From: Ezakiella sp.
GTDB lineage: Bacteria > Bacillota > Clostridia > Tissierellales > Peptoniphilaceae
DNA length: 64,000 nucleotides
Direction of reading: 5' to 3'
Assembly (NCBI GenBank): GCA_022766605.1
Contig: JALEOH010000039.1
Coordinates: 48,998-112,997, forward strand
Shown here: piece after piece, positions 47,278 to 56,630 of the stretch
Layout: each line of letters begins with the position of its first letter
Numbering within the stretch: position 1 is the stretch's first letter
Notes under the pieces: model-generated
Told to the model about the DNA's origin: nothing
Database searches by the model: none
What the model saw: the letters and a program-made list of their open reading frames with translations, nothing else
Program-made: the position numbers and the translations under genes

Positions 47278-47712
47278 ATGAATTTAGATATTTTCAATTT
47301 CAATTTCCAATATGATGACGGAAAAGTATTAAATGATTATGACAGTTGTGATTGTATTATACTAGGACCATCAAGGGTTGGAAAAACTCCCCTCTGTTTT
47401 TATTTGGGATACTTTAATATTAAAGCTATGAATATTCCTCTTGTTCCTGAGATTGCTCTTAAAGATATAGATATGCTTCCACGTAAAAAATGTTTTGGTC
47501 TTATAAGATCAGTTGAAGCCATCAGCAATTTTAGAATTTCTCGTGAAGAGTTTTTAGGGCTAAAAACTAATTACTCTAGTGAAAAGAGAATATTTGAAGA
47601 GCTTGAATATGCAAGAGAAATATATGGGTTAATTCGCTGCCCTATTATTAATCTTGATGAGGTGTCTATTGAAGAAGCAAGCGAATTGATTAAGAAAAGA
47701 ATTAATTTTTAA
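47278..47712 (+). CDS. Half-length PPDK regulatory protein (DUF299 family), C-terminal domain only
   Basis: 144 residues. It matches the C-terminal half of pyruvate,phosphate dikinase regulatory proteins (PDRP/PpsR/YqfL): QYDDGKVLND, P-loop GPSRVGKT at residues 30-37 (family GVSRTSKT), MNIPLVPE and FEELEYAREIYG. Such proteins of about 270 residues phosphorylate (ADP-dependent) and dephosphorylate a Thr next to PPDK's catalytic His. The roughly 125-residue N-terminal domain, normally starting with a SDGTGETA-like motif, is missing; only 103 bases separate it from lepB and no remnant is visible. A promoter and RBS precede it and ppdK follows after nine bases. Confidence 0.85.
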   Translation: MNLDIFNFNFQYDDGKVLNDYDSCDCIILGPSRVGKTPLCFYLGYFNIKAMNIPLVPEIALKDIDMLPRKKCFGLIRSVEAISNFRISREEFLGLKTNYSSEKRIFEELEYAREIYGLIRCPIINLDEVSIEEASELIKKRINF

Positions 47713-47721
47713 GGAGGAACT

Positions 47722-50340
47722 ATGTCTAAGTTTACTTATAGTTTTAAAGAAGGCAACGCAAATATGAGATCACTCTTGGGTGGTAAAGGTGCTAATTTGG
47801 CTGAAATGACCAATCTTGGTATTCCTGTTCCACAAGGCTTCACCATTACAACTGATGCATGCCGTGCTTTTTTTGAAAATGATGCAAAGCTTCCAGAAGG
47901 ATTAATGGAAGAAACATTTACTAGAATAAATGAAATTGAAAAAGAAACTGGTAAGTCTTTTGGATCAAAGGATAATCCACTGCTCTTCTCCGTAAGAAGT
48001 GGTGCGGTGTTTTCTATGCCAGGCATGATGGATACAATACTTAATCTCGGACTAAATGATGAGGTTGTAATTGCATTATCCAATAAGACTGACAACCCGC
48101 ATTTTGCATGGGATAGTTATCGTAGATTTATACAAATGTTTTCAGATGTTGCAATGGGCATTCCAAAATATGAATTCGACGATATATTAGACGATATAAA
48201 AAATGAAGAAAATATTGTCAATGATCAAGAGCTATCAGTAGATGGTCTTAAAAAAATTGTAAATAAATATAAGGAAGTTTATAAAAAATATATAAAAGAA
48301 GATTTTCCAACTGATCCCAATAGACAAATTGAACTTGCAATTAAAGCAGTATTTAATTCTTGGATGAATCCTCGTGCTAAAACTTATCGTCGCCTTCATA
48401 AAATTGATGACAACTTAGGCACAGCTGTTAATATTCAATCCATGGTCTTTGGAAATATGGGAGATACCAGTGGAACTGGAGTTTGTTTTTCTCGCTCTCC
48501 TTCCAATGGAGAAAATAAATTATTTGGAGAATTTTTAATGAATGCTCAAGGTGAAGATGTAGTAGCGGGAATAAGAACTCCAAATGATATTTCTAAATTA
48601 AAAGAAATCAACGAAGAAGTATATAATCAATTTTTAGATACTATTAAATCACTTGAAAAGCATTATAAGGATATGCAAGATGTTGAATTCACAATTGAAG
48701 AAGGTAAATTATATTTTCTTCAAACAAGGAACGGAAAAAGAACTGCTAAAAGTGCTTTAAATATCGCTGTTGACATGGTTAATGAAGGATTGTTAACTGA
48801 AGAAGAAGCTTTGATGAAACTCGAACCAAATTCTTTAAATCAGCTTATGCACTATCAATTTGATCCTCAGGCTCTTGAGAATAAAACTGTTGTTGCAAAA
48901 GGTCTTCCAGCATCTCCTGGTGCTGCTAGTGGATATGTAGTCTTTACTCCAGAAGAGGTAAAAGCTAAGCATAATAATGGCATTAAAACAGTGCTCGTTC
49001 GCGAAGAAACTTCCCCAGAGGATATTGATGGAATGATACTAGCAGAAGGGATATTAACAGCTCGTGGAGGTATGACCAGTCATGCAGCCGTAGTAGCGCG
49101 TGGCATGGGCAAGTGCTGTGTTGCTGGATGCTCTGATTTGAGAGTAGATGAGAATAAAAAGATTATTAAAAGTCAATCAGGTCTTGAAATAAAAGAAGGC
49201 GATATCATTTCAATAGACGGTTCAACAGGTGCGGTTTATCTAGGAGACATTCCAAAGATCGAACCACAATTAACTGGAAATTTCGGAACCTTTATGAGCT
49301 GGGCTGACAATACAAGAAAATTAAATATACTAACCAACGCAGATAATCCTAAGGATGCAAAAAATGCGAGAGAATTCGGCGCCGAAGGCATTGGGCTTTG
49401 TAGGACTGAGCATATGTTCTTCAATGAAGATAGAATAAAAAATGTAAGGAAGATGATACTTGCTGATAATATCGAAGATAGAAAGCTAGCACTATCCAAA
49501 ATACTTCCCTATCAAAAAGATGATTTTATTGGAATTTTCGAAGCTATGAAAGGACTACCTGTTACCATTCGCCTCTTAGATCCACCACTACACGAATTCT
49601 TGCCAGTTAAAAAATCGGATATAGAATCGATTGCAGATGATTTGAATATCTCTTATGATAAAATGATGGATAGAATTGAAGAATTAAAAGAGTTCAATCC
49701 AATGCTTGGTCATAGAGGATGTAGACTTGCCGTTAGTTATCCAGAGATCTATCGAATGCAAACTCGTGCCATTATTGAAGCTGCTATTTCAGTTGGTGAT
49801 ACAAAACCTCAAATAATGATTCCATTGATTGGAGATTTAAAAGAATTGAAATATGTTAAGAATGAAATAGTCGATGAAATCAATTTGGTATTTGGTGAAT
49901 TAAAGACCAGCATTCAATATGAAATTGGAACTATGATTGAGGTTCCAAGAGCTGCTCTTCTTTCCGATGAAATTGCAACAGAAGCTGATTTCTTTAGCTT
50001 TGGAACCAATGATATGACTCAGATGACATATGGATTTAGTCGTGATGACTCTGGAAAATATATTTCCGACTATATCGACAAAGGCATATTTAAAGTCAGT
50101 CCATTTGAATCACTAGATAAGGATGGCGTGGGTAAGTTGATTAAATTATCTACGGAACTCGGTCGCAAAGGCAATCCCAATATTCACATTGGCGTATGTG
50201 GCGAAGCTGGTGGTGATCCGGATTCAATCGAATTCTTTGCTGAAGTTGGACTAAATTATGTAAGCTGCTCCCCATTTAGAGTTCCGATTGCAAGGCTTGC
50301 AGCCGCTCAAGCAGAAATAAAAATAAATAATTCTAAATAA
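47722..50340 (+). CDS. ppdK: Pyruvate, phosphate dikinase
   Basis: 872 residues. It interconverts pyruvate + ATP + Pi and PEP + AMP + PPi, glycolytic or gluconeogenic in anaerobes. The N-terminal ATP-grasp domain starts FKEGNANMRSLLGGKGANLAEM-like (two parts: GGKGANLAEM is clear); phospho-histidine domain GGMTSHAAVVARG with His454 and the regulatory Thr452; C-terminal PEP/pyruvate barrel with Cys826 in HIGVCGEAGG. Thr452 being kept means that the partner kinase could act. RBS AAGGAGG. Confidence 0.97.
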   Translation: MSKFTYSFKEGNANMRSLLGGKGANLAEMTNLGIPVPQGFTITTDACRAFFENDAKLPEGLMEETFTRINEIEKETGKSFGSKDNPLLFSVRSGAVFSMPGMMDTILNLGLNDEVVIALSNKTDNPHFAWDSYRRFIQMFSDVAMGIPKYEFDDILDDIKNEENIVNDQELSVDGLKKIVNKYKEVYKKYIKEDFPTDPNRQIELAIKAVFNSWMNPRAKTYRRLHKIDDNLGTAVNIQSMVFGNMGDTSGTGVCFSRSPSNGENKLFGEFLMNAQGEDVVAGIRTPNDISKLKEINEEVYNQFLDTIKSLEKHYKDMQDVEFTIEEGKLYFLQTRNGKRTAKSALNIAVDMVNEGLLTEEEALMKLEPNSLNQLMHYQFDPQALENKTVVAKGLPASPGAASGYVVFTPEEVKAKHNNGIKTVLVREETSPEDIDGMILAEGILTARGGMTSHAAVVARGMGKCCVAGCSDLRVDENKKIIKSQSGLEIKEGDIISIDGSTGAVYLGDIPKIEPQLTGNFGTFMSWADNTRKLNILTNADNPKDAKNAREFGAEGIGLCRTEHMFFNEDRIKNVRKMILADNIEDRKLALSKILPYQKDDFIGIFEAMKGLPVTIRLLDPPLHEFLPVKKSDIESIADDLNISYDKMMDRIEELKEFNPMLGHRGCRLAVSYPEIYRMQTRAIIEAAISVGDTKPQIMIPLIGDLKELKYVKNEIVDEINLVFGELKTSIQYEIGTMIEVPRAALLSDEIATEADFFSFGTNDMTQMTYGFSRDDSGKYISDYIDKGIFKVSPFESLDKDGVGKLIKLSTELGRKGNPNIHIGVCGEAGGDPDSIEFFAEVGLNYVSCSPFRVPIARLAAAQAEIKINNSK

Positions 50341-50346
50341 AAATAA

Positions 50347-50377
50347 TGGCAAGTCTAAATAGGCTTGCCACTTTTTT
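50347..50377. terminator. Bidirectional terminator after ppdK
   Basis: A 10-bp stem with one G-U pair (TGGCAAGTCT/AGGCTTGCCA; loop AAAT) followed by C and six T on the plus strand. On the minus strand the stem is followed by ATTATTTTTATTT, so it also ends the converging GNAT-gene transcript. Confidence 0.9.
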
Positions 50378-51509
50378 ATAGATCTATCTGATAAACTCTA
50401 TAGGTCTTGTTCAATTTTCCTCCAAGTTTCGTTATATCATTGATCATTGGAGTATTGTAATCCCAAATAGTACTGCCCTCAACTTCTTTATATCCTTTTG
50501 CTACAATTCTCTTTAGCATCTCAAGATACATAGCTTGGGTGACTCCTTTGTTTCTATACTCTGGAACGACAAATAGAATAAAAACTCTCATTCTATCGAT
50601 CTTTCTCTTGTAATATAGATATTTTAGCATAGTAATTGGATTCATCTTGCCATTCATTCTCTTAATCACCTGATTGTAATCAGGCATAGTTACATTAAAT
50701 CCTATTGGCTTACCTTCATTATTTCTTGCAATTAGTATTACATCAGTATCTGCAAATGGCTTCATAGCATTTACCATTGCATCAACTTCTTCCTTTCCAT
50801 ATGGCATAAAATCAACCCAGTCGTCGTTGTTAGGCATAGCTTTATTTACTATTTCTAGTATGTCAGCAACGTCTTTTTTTAGATTATGATCATCCAATTT
50901 AATAGTATCAAGTCTAAATTTATATTTTTGCATTGCATATGGTATTATCTTCTCAAGTCTTTCATTCATAACAAATTCTGGCTTTAGCTTAAAAGCATAA
51001 CAATCATGATATTTTTTTAAATTCGCCTGTAGCATCTGTTCATGATAATATTCAAAATTATATACATTCTGAATAAATGGCATATCATCGAATTTATCCA
51101 ACAAAAAGCCTCTATTGTCATCTCCTCCGGGAAGTGACATTGGACCTTTTAATTTATTGGATCCATTTTCCTTTGCCCAGTTCTTCGCAAAGTCTATAAG
51201 CTTATTTGCAACTTCCTGATCATCTATCGACTCATATTGCGAAAAATAACTATCTTTTATTTTATGATAATCATTTAATTTCCTATTTATCCCTACAAGT
51301 ATTCTTCCAACGACCTCGCCATCTTTTTTAGCAATTGCCATTATAGATGGTCCCACTGCATTTACAGCACTGGTCTTTCCCGTAACATATTTTTTATAAT
51401 CGGATATTAACGGGCCAACCCAATATTCATTATCCTTATATAGCTTAAAAGGTAATTGTACAAACTCATTTAAGTCATCTTCATTTTGAACGATTTTAAT
51501 ATCTACCAT
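50376..51509 (-). CDS. GNAT-like N-acetyltransferase protein, target unknown
   Basis: 377 residues. The C-terminal part has a GNAT acetyl-CoA segment (VFILFVVPEYRNKGVTQAMYLEML) and ends WDYNTPMINDITKLGGK, which resembles the terminal region of GNATs. The N-terminal 200 residues (with GPMSLPGGDDNRGFLLD) resemble a conserved class of large clostridial GNAT-like proteins; its substrate is not known to me. Overlaps citC by 14 bases. Confidence 0.65.
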   Translation of the reverse strand: MVDIKIVQNEDDLNEFVQLPFKLYKDNEYWVGPLISDYKKYVTGKTSAVNAVGPSIMAIAKKDGEVVGRILVGINRKLNDYHKIKDSYFSQYESIDDQEVANKLIDFAKNWAKENGSNKLKGPMSLPGGDDNRGFLLDKFDDMPFIQNVYNFEYYHEQMLQANLKKYHDCYAFKLKPEFVMNERLEKIIPYAMQKYKFRLDTIKLDDHNLKKDVADILEIVNKAMPNNDDWVDFMPYGKEEVDAMVNAMKPFADTDVILIARNNEGKPIGFNVTMPDYNQVIKRMNGKMNPITMLKYLYYKRKIDRMRVFILFVVPEYRNKGVTQAMYLEMLKRIVAKGYKEVEGSTIWDYNTPMINDITKLGGKLNKTYRVYQIDL

Positions 51510-52461
51510 TTATCCCTCCAATAATTTCAAGCGTAGATTTGGGAACATATCTTGTTATATCTTCTCCATTTAAAATCATTTTTCTTACAGTTGAAGCTGA
51601 AATAATTTCACCATCAACACATTTTCGAGGAACAATAATTATATCCATTTCTCCCTCTGCCCTTTTCATCAATGCTTCATTATATTTTTTCGTAAGGCCA
51701 TCAATTGGCTCGTCTCCCAAATATCTCTGCTTTAAGCCCAGATCTTTGGCAATTCTTCCAACGAAAATCTCTGCATCTAGTTTTGCATGTTCTCCTGCAA
51801 TATTACTATCTTCTTTTAAAAAATAACTGGGAAAAGTATGATCTGAGACTATGAATTTTCCGCTTGGAATAACATTTACCCAAATATCTTCTAGACCCTT
51901 TTCTACCATTTGAAATCTATCTTTAAAAGAATATTGTGATTTATTTTCTTGAACAACAAATACGATTATATTTGATATCCTCTCAGCTGCATACTCAACG
52001 AGATATCTATGACCATTAGTAAATGGATTGGCATTCATTACAATGCATGCATTATACTTACCAGTCGATTTTACGGATTCAATAAATTCATTATATTCAT
52101 CAAGTGAATCAGCTAGCAATAAAATTTTATCAGTCGATGCAAATTCTACATATCCAAGCGATTTAAACATCGATCTATATTGAGGCTTAGTATATATATA
52201 ACTATTGACATATCCCTTATTAAAAAGCCTCTCTTTAAGATAAGAAATGATTTTAGGCAAATATCCATTTTCACGTAAGCTACCATCAACGGCTAAGAGC
52301 TTAATTATATCATCTTTAATTGCTCCGCTCGCTACTATATTGCCATTTTCTCTTATAACATAGTATTCATCGGCATCTTCAAATCTAAGCCCTTCTTTTT
52401 CAAGAAAAGCAATTAGAGCATCCTTTTCAAATGAAAGCTCAATCATCAAACGATCAATCAC
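51496..52461 (-). CDS. citC: [Citrate (pro-3S)-lyase] ligase
   Basis: 321 residues. N-terminal GNAT-like region, then an adenylyl/nucleotidyltransferase domain with FTNGHRYLVEYAA (HxGH-like) and ISASTVRKMI. CitC acetylates the prosthetic thiol of citrate lyase acyl carrier protein with ATP. The GTG start at 52461 overlaps the degV stop (TAGTG); an ATG at 52446 is an alternative without RBS. No citD/E/F genes are near, so the target subunits must lie elsewhere, or it serves another acyl carrier. Confidence 0.85.
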   Translation of the reverse strand: MIDRLMIELSFEKDALIAFLEKEGLRFEDADEYYVIRENGNIVASGAIKDDIIKLLAVDGSLRENGYLPKIISYLKERLFNKGYVNSYIYTKPQYRSMFKSLGYVEFASTDKILLLADSLDEYNEFIESVKSTGKYNACIVMNANPFTNGHRYLVEYAAERISNIIVFVVQENKSQYSFKDRFQMVEKGLEDIWVNVIPSGKFIVSDHTFPSYFLKEDSNIAGEHAKLDAEIFVGRIAKDLGLKQRYLGDEPIDGLTKKYNEALMKRAEGEMDIIIVPRKCVDGEIISASTVRKMILNGEDITRYVPKSTLEIIGGINGRY

Positions 52462-53288
52462 TACAAAAACACCACTATTCCACCTTCTTCAGCATAGGTT
52501 GAAGAAAGCCCTTTCATGCCTGTTATATTAATTTTTCTACTTGGAAATATTTCGCTTATCTTTGCCTTAATCGCTTCAGCCATGTCTATTTGATTAGCAT
52601 GTGATATTACAATTTGACATTTCAATGTCATATCACAAAGGTTCTTGCATTTTTCAACCACTGTATTAATAGTTCTTTTAACTCCTTTTTCAATAGAAAT
52701 CGGTAGTATTTTCCCATCCTTTGCCCTTGCTATTAATTTGATATTTAATACTCGGGATAATTTTCCTGCAAATTTTGGCATGCGCCCATTTCTTGCCAAA
52801 TTGGTAAGAGAAGATAGAGCAATAACTGTTACCGATCTTTTCATCATCTCCTCTGTCTCTCTTACAATCTCTTCAAATTCTTTGCCTTCCTTGGCTAAAT
52901 CATTGATAAATAAGGCTATTCCCGATTCACCAGAAACAGCTGAAGCTGAATCAAATACATGTACTTTTGCATTTGGATTTTCTTCAAGATACATTTGCTT
53001 TGCAATCATAGCAGATGAATAAGTGCCTGATAATTTACTTGTTATTGTAATTACAAAAATTTCATCGCCTTTCATAACTCGATAAAAATCATCTGGTGAA
53101 GGGCATGCCGTTCTAATAGTGTCGTTTGTATTTTTCATAGTATGAAAAAAATCTTCCATGTCGAGATTTAAATCATCTACAAAAACGCGATTTCCCATTG
53201 TAATTACAAAAGGAACATAGCAGAGCTCCATTTGGTCTATCATATTATCATTTAATTCACAAGAAGTATCTACAATTAATTGTCTCAT
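52461..53288 (-). CDS. DegV-family fatty-acid-binding protein (copy 1)
   Basis: 275 residues from the ATG at 53288 with AGGAGG nine bases upstream; the frame opens at a TTG. DegV proteins bind a single fatty acid and may pass it to the FakA kinase (FakB role). Signatures: IVDTSCELND at the start, VITITSKLSGTYSSA and VFDSASAVSGESG. It follows cca-glmM by one base. Confidence 0.88.
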   Translation of the reverse strand: MRQLIVDTSCELNDNMIDQMELCYVPFVITMGNRVFVDDLNLDMEDFFHTMKNTNDTIRTACPSPDDFYRVMKGDEIFVITITSKLSGTYSSAMIAKQMYLEENPNAKVHVFDSASAVSGESGIALFINDLAKEGKEFEEIVRETEEMMKRSVTVIALSSLTNLARNGRMPKFAGKLSRVLNIKLIARAKDGKILPISIEKGVKRTINTVVEKCKNLCDMTLKCQIVISHANQIDMAEAIKAKISEIFPSRKINITGMKGLSSTYAEEGGIVVFL

Positions 53289-53289
53289 A

Positions 53290-55917
53290 TTAATTTTCCT
53301 CCTCAATTATATCTTTTATTTTATTTGCCTCAAATTCAATATCTTTTAAGTCATCTCCTTCTATCATTATCCTAACTAATTTCTCTGTACCAGATGGTCT
53401 AATCAATATGCGATAATTGCCATGCCTTTCTAATAATTCATTTATGGCATTTGATATCCTTTCATTATCCATATAATTCTTTTTTAGCTCATTTGATGCA
53501 CTTGCATTTACCAATACTTGTGGATAATCTTTAAATTGCTCGCTTATATAAGTCGAAGGGTGATTTTTTTTCTTTAGCATCTCCATTATAATTACAGCAG
53601 TTTGCAAGCCATCTCCCATAGTACTTTTATCCAAAAATATTATATGGCCTGATTTCTCACCACCTAAAACATAATTATTATCCTTTAAGCCCTCCATTAC
53701 ATATTTATCACCTACATTTGCCCGAAATAGTTTAATGTCATTTTTAGACAAATATTCTTCGAAAGCACCATTGCTCATACTAGTAGTTACAACACCATCG
53801 CCTTTTAAAGCGCCGATTTTCTTTAGAGAAACTGCAGCATATGCGATGATATGATCTCCATCAATTACATTTCCATTTGAATCAGAAAAGATAACTCTAT
53901 CGGCATCTCCATCGAATGAAACGCCAATATCACAACTATTTTTTACTGTAAGCTCTGCAACTTTTTCTGGACATGTTGAGCCAGAATTATCATTGACATA
54001 TCTTCCGTCCGCATCTGCATTAATAGCAATAACATCTGCACCAAGCTCTTTAAATATATCAGGTGCAATCTTGCTCATAACACCATTGCCTGGATCCACT
54101 GCAATTTTAAATCCTTCTAATCCTGTTGTAAGTGATTTAATATGATCAAAATATTTAGTGTGTAGTGATGAACCATCAATTAGTTTTCCAAGCTCATCAC
54201 CTATTTTAGATTCAGGCCCAATATTGTCAATTTTATTTTCAATAACAATTTCTAAATCATCTGGCAATTTATATCCATCACCACCAATTAGTTTAATTCC
54301 ATTATACATATAAGGATTATGGCTTGCAGATATCATAATCCCTATGTCGGCATCTGTGTTTTTAGTAAGATATGCTACTCCTGGAGTAGATATCAATCCA
54401 ATATTAACCACATCTACTCCACTTGCAATAAAGCCCGAAGCCATGCTCATAAATAACATCTCACTGGATAATCTAGTATCATATCCTATTATTACTTTCT
54501 TCATTCCTTCCAATTCACTTATAGCTCTTGACATGTTATAAGCAAATTCGTTGGTCAGTTCGCTATTAGCAATTCCGCGAACTCCATCTGTTCCAAAATA
54601 TTTTTTCATACTTCCTCCCAAAAAGTTATTTATCAATTTTAATAATTGTCCCCTGTCATTTGGAAAGCCGAGTTCAGTTAAATTCATTATTTCATTTAAG
54701 ATACTTCCAATTATTGGACCTTCTTCAAAGCCAAGTTGCAATATATCCTTTCCAGAAATAGCAAGCACACTCGAATCAAGAACAACGCTTCCCCTAATAT
54801 TATCTACCATTTCTTCAATTTTGTCAATAACTTTATTGCAACTATTGCCCGTTGCAATCGAGTCCGCCCTTACTAAGGCTAAAAAATCATCTAGATCACC
54901 ATTAAAATCACGAAGTAGTCGTTTGACTCCCTTGGTGCCAATATTTGGATCAATTCGCATATGATTAATTATTAATCTATAAACGTCATCTATTATTTTA
55001 TTAGAATACTTTAATCTCTTAAGAATTATCTTTGCAGCTTTAGCAGACTCTATTTCGTGATCATAGTAATGACAACCGTCCTTAGATATGCTTTGAACAT
55101 CCGGCTTTTTTATATCATGAAGAAGTGCAGCAAGCCTTAAATTTAACTTTTTAGGAGTATTTTTTACAGTCTTTAATAAATGATTATATAAATCATATTT
55201 ATGATGATGATTTCTTTGATCAAAATCATATGTTGCTACCAGCTCCGGTATAACGATATCTAGTACTCCCGTCTGTCTCATTAGATTTAATCCGTACTCT
55301 ACATTGCTGCTCAATAAAATTTTATTAAACTCATCTTGAATTCTTTCTTCTGAAAGTTCTAAAATCATTTCCCTATTATAAACTATAGCATCAAATGTCG
55401 ATTCTTCAATTGTAAAATTTAGTTCACATGCAAATCTAATAGCTCTAAGCATTCTTAATGCATCTTCACCAAATCTATCGTTAGCATTTCCAATGGTCTT
55501 GATTATCTTATTATCAATATCACTTAGTCCACATGTTAAGTCTGTTAACTCTCCATCTTTATTTACTAAAAGAGCATTTATAGTAAAATCACGCCTGCTT
55601 ATATCATCTAAATAATTTCTACTAAAGCTTATCTCATTCGGCCATCTATGATCTCTATATTTGCCTTCAATTCTATATGGGGTTATTTCAAAATTTTCAT
55701 AACTAACTGTGCCCATATTTTTATTTACAACAACCCCATCTTTAATAACATCGATTATCTCTTCGACATTTCTTGAAGTAGTAATGTCAAAGTCATTAGT
55801 TTTTCTATTAAGTATATAATCTCTGACGGCGCCGCCAACAAGAAAAGCACTATGACCATCTTTTGATAATTTATCTAGTATCGATTTAGTATTTTTATTA
55901 AGATTAATTCTTCTCAT
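53290..55917 (-). CDS. In-frame fusion: CCA-adding enzyme (N) + phosphoglucosamine mutase GlmM (C)
   Basis: 875 residues in one uninterrupted frame. Residues 1-436 are an HD-type CCA tRNA nucleotidyltransferase: GGAVRD (28-33), DFD (42-44), RRDFTINAL, EDALRMLRAIRFA, and LLHDIKKP. Residues 437-875 are a full GlmM: MKKYFGTDGVRG, active-site Ser532 in SASHNP, DGDADRVIFSD and RPSGTEKLVRIM. GlmM makes glucosamine-1-phosphate for peptidoglycan. A perfect glmM RBS (GGGAGG) is translated as the linker LGGS. So a free GlmM can also be made. A lost cca stop codon or a sequencing error must be considered. No RBS precedes the first ATG. Confidence 0.88.
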   Translation of the reverse strand: MRRINLNKNTKSILDKLSKDGHSAFLVGGAVRDYILNRKTNDFDITTSRNVEEIIDVIKDGVVVNKNMGTVSYENFEITPYRIEGKYRDHRWPNEISFSRNYLDDISRRDFTINALLVNKDGELTDLTCGLSDIDNKIIKTIGNANDRFGEDALRMLRAIRFACELNFTIEESTFDAIVYNREMILELSEERIQDEFNKILLSSNVEYGLNLMRQTGVLDIVIPELVATYDFDQRNHHHKYDLYNHLLKTVKNTPKKLNLRLAALLHDIKKPDVQSISKDGCHYYDHEIESAKAAKIILKRLKYSNKIIDDVYRLIINHMRIDPNIGTKGVKRLLRDFNGDLDDFLALVRADSIATGNSCNKVIDKIEEMVDNIRGSVVLDSSVLAISGKDILQLGFEEGPIIGSILNEIMNLTELGFPNDRGQLLKLINNFLGGSMKKYFGTDGVRGIANSELTNEFAYNMSRAISELEGMKKVIIGYDTRLSSEMLFMSMASGFIASGVDVVNIGLISTPGVAYLTKNTDADIGIMISASHNPYMYNGIKLIGGDGYKLPDDLEIVIENKIDNIGPESKIGDELGKLIDGSSLHTKYFDHIKSLTTGLEGFKIAVDPGNGVMSKIAPDIFKELGADVIAINADADGRYVNDNSGSTCPEKVAELTVKNSCDIGVSFDGDADRVIFSDSNGNVIDGDHIIAYAAVSLKKIGALKGDGVVTTSMSNGAFEEYLSKNDIKLFRANVGDKYVMEGLKDNNYVLGGEKSGHIIFLDKSTMGDGLQTAVIIMEMLKKKNHPSTYISEQFKDYPQVLVNASASNELKKNYMDNERISNAINELLERHGNYRILIRPSGTEKLVRIMIEGDDLKDIEFEANKIKDIIEEEN
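54607..54619 (-). promoter_or_regulatory. glmM: Internal ribosome binding site and ATG of glmM
   Basis: GGGAGG (54614-54619), four bases, then ATG (54607-54609), inside the fused frame. It marks the ancestral glmM start and would allow internal initiation of a 439-residue GlmM. Confidence 0.8.
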
Positions 55918-55929
55918 ATGTATTTTATA

Positions 55930-55966
55930 CCCAAAAGGCCAACAAGAGGATAGCTAGCCTTTTGGG
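55930..55966 (-). other. 10-bp hairpin between ribU and cca-glmM
   Basis: Perfect arms CCCAAAAGGC/GCCTTTTGGG with a 17-base loop, ending 12 bases before the cca start. There is no T run after it (TATAAAATACAT follows), so it is not a classical terminator; it may modulate initiation or stabilise the message. TATAAA at 55924-55929 directly follows. Confidence 0.5.
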
Positions 55967-55971
55967 CAATA

Positions 55972-56604
55972 TTATTTTAATATCAAGAAATATATTGCAA
56001 TTGAAGCTAAAAATAGTCCCAGTGCAATAATATATGACAAAATATTTTTCTCTTCTTTTTTGGTAACAATTTCAATTCCGATAACTTCGCGTATTCTATT
56101 TAAATGTGGTACAAATAAAAATATTAAAGCAGAGTTGCCAAATCCTTTCAAGAGATTAAATGGCAATATTATTGGGAGTAGCATGCCCATTACTTCGCTT
56201 CTAGGCACATTCATATATATTGGCGTAATTAGCATATTCCACAATAGCATAATAGCAGTCATGACAATAGTACTAAAGACAAGCGCTATTAATGTTTTAT
56301 TGTTGGATGAATTATTCTTAACAAGAAGTCCAATTGGAATAATAAATGCAGCTGATGCTATAAAATTCATTATCATTCCCAATATACCCGTACTACTTAC
56401 TGTAATCATTTCAATTAGACAAACTATTAAGGTAATCATAAGCCCCGGTGCTAATCCAAATAATAATACTACAAGTGCAAGCACTGCATCCTTTGGATCG
56501 AAGCTTAAAAATCCCCAAACGGGAATTCTTCCAAAGACCATTACAAGATAACTTAAAGCTGTGCACATTGCAAGTGCGGTTAATTGTTTCGTATTCGATT
56601 TCAT
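55972..56604 (-). CDS. ribU: Riboflavin ECF transporter substrate-binding subunit RibU
   Basis: 210 residues, about six membrane helices. RibU signatures: FLSFDPKDAVLAL, LIEMITVSSTGILGMIMNF, LLWNMLITPIYMNVPR and LPFNLLKG. It binds riboflavin and works with shared EcfA/A'/T proteins encoded elsewhere. Controlled by an FMN riboswitch directly upstream; RBS AGGAGG at 56613-56618. Confidence 0.95.
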   Translation of the reverse strand: MKSNTKQLTALAMCTALSYLVMVFGRIPVWGFLSFDPKDAVLALVVLLFGLAPGLMITLIVCLIEMITVSSTGILGMIMNFIASAAFIIPIGLLVKNNSSNNKTLIALVFSTIVMTAIMLLWNMLITPIYMNVPRSEVMGMLLPIILPFNLLKGFGNSALIFLFVPHLNRIREVIGIEIVTKKEEKNILSYIIALGLFLASIAIYFLILK

Positions 56605-56630
56605 TCCTCATTCCTCCTTTAATTGGGCTT

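Noticed and set aside
56060..56551. 163-codon plus-strand open frame across ribU
   Set aside because: Antisense to a clear RibU gene; its hydrophobic, Ile/Asn-rich translation is what antisense of membrane genes gives.
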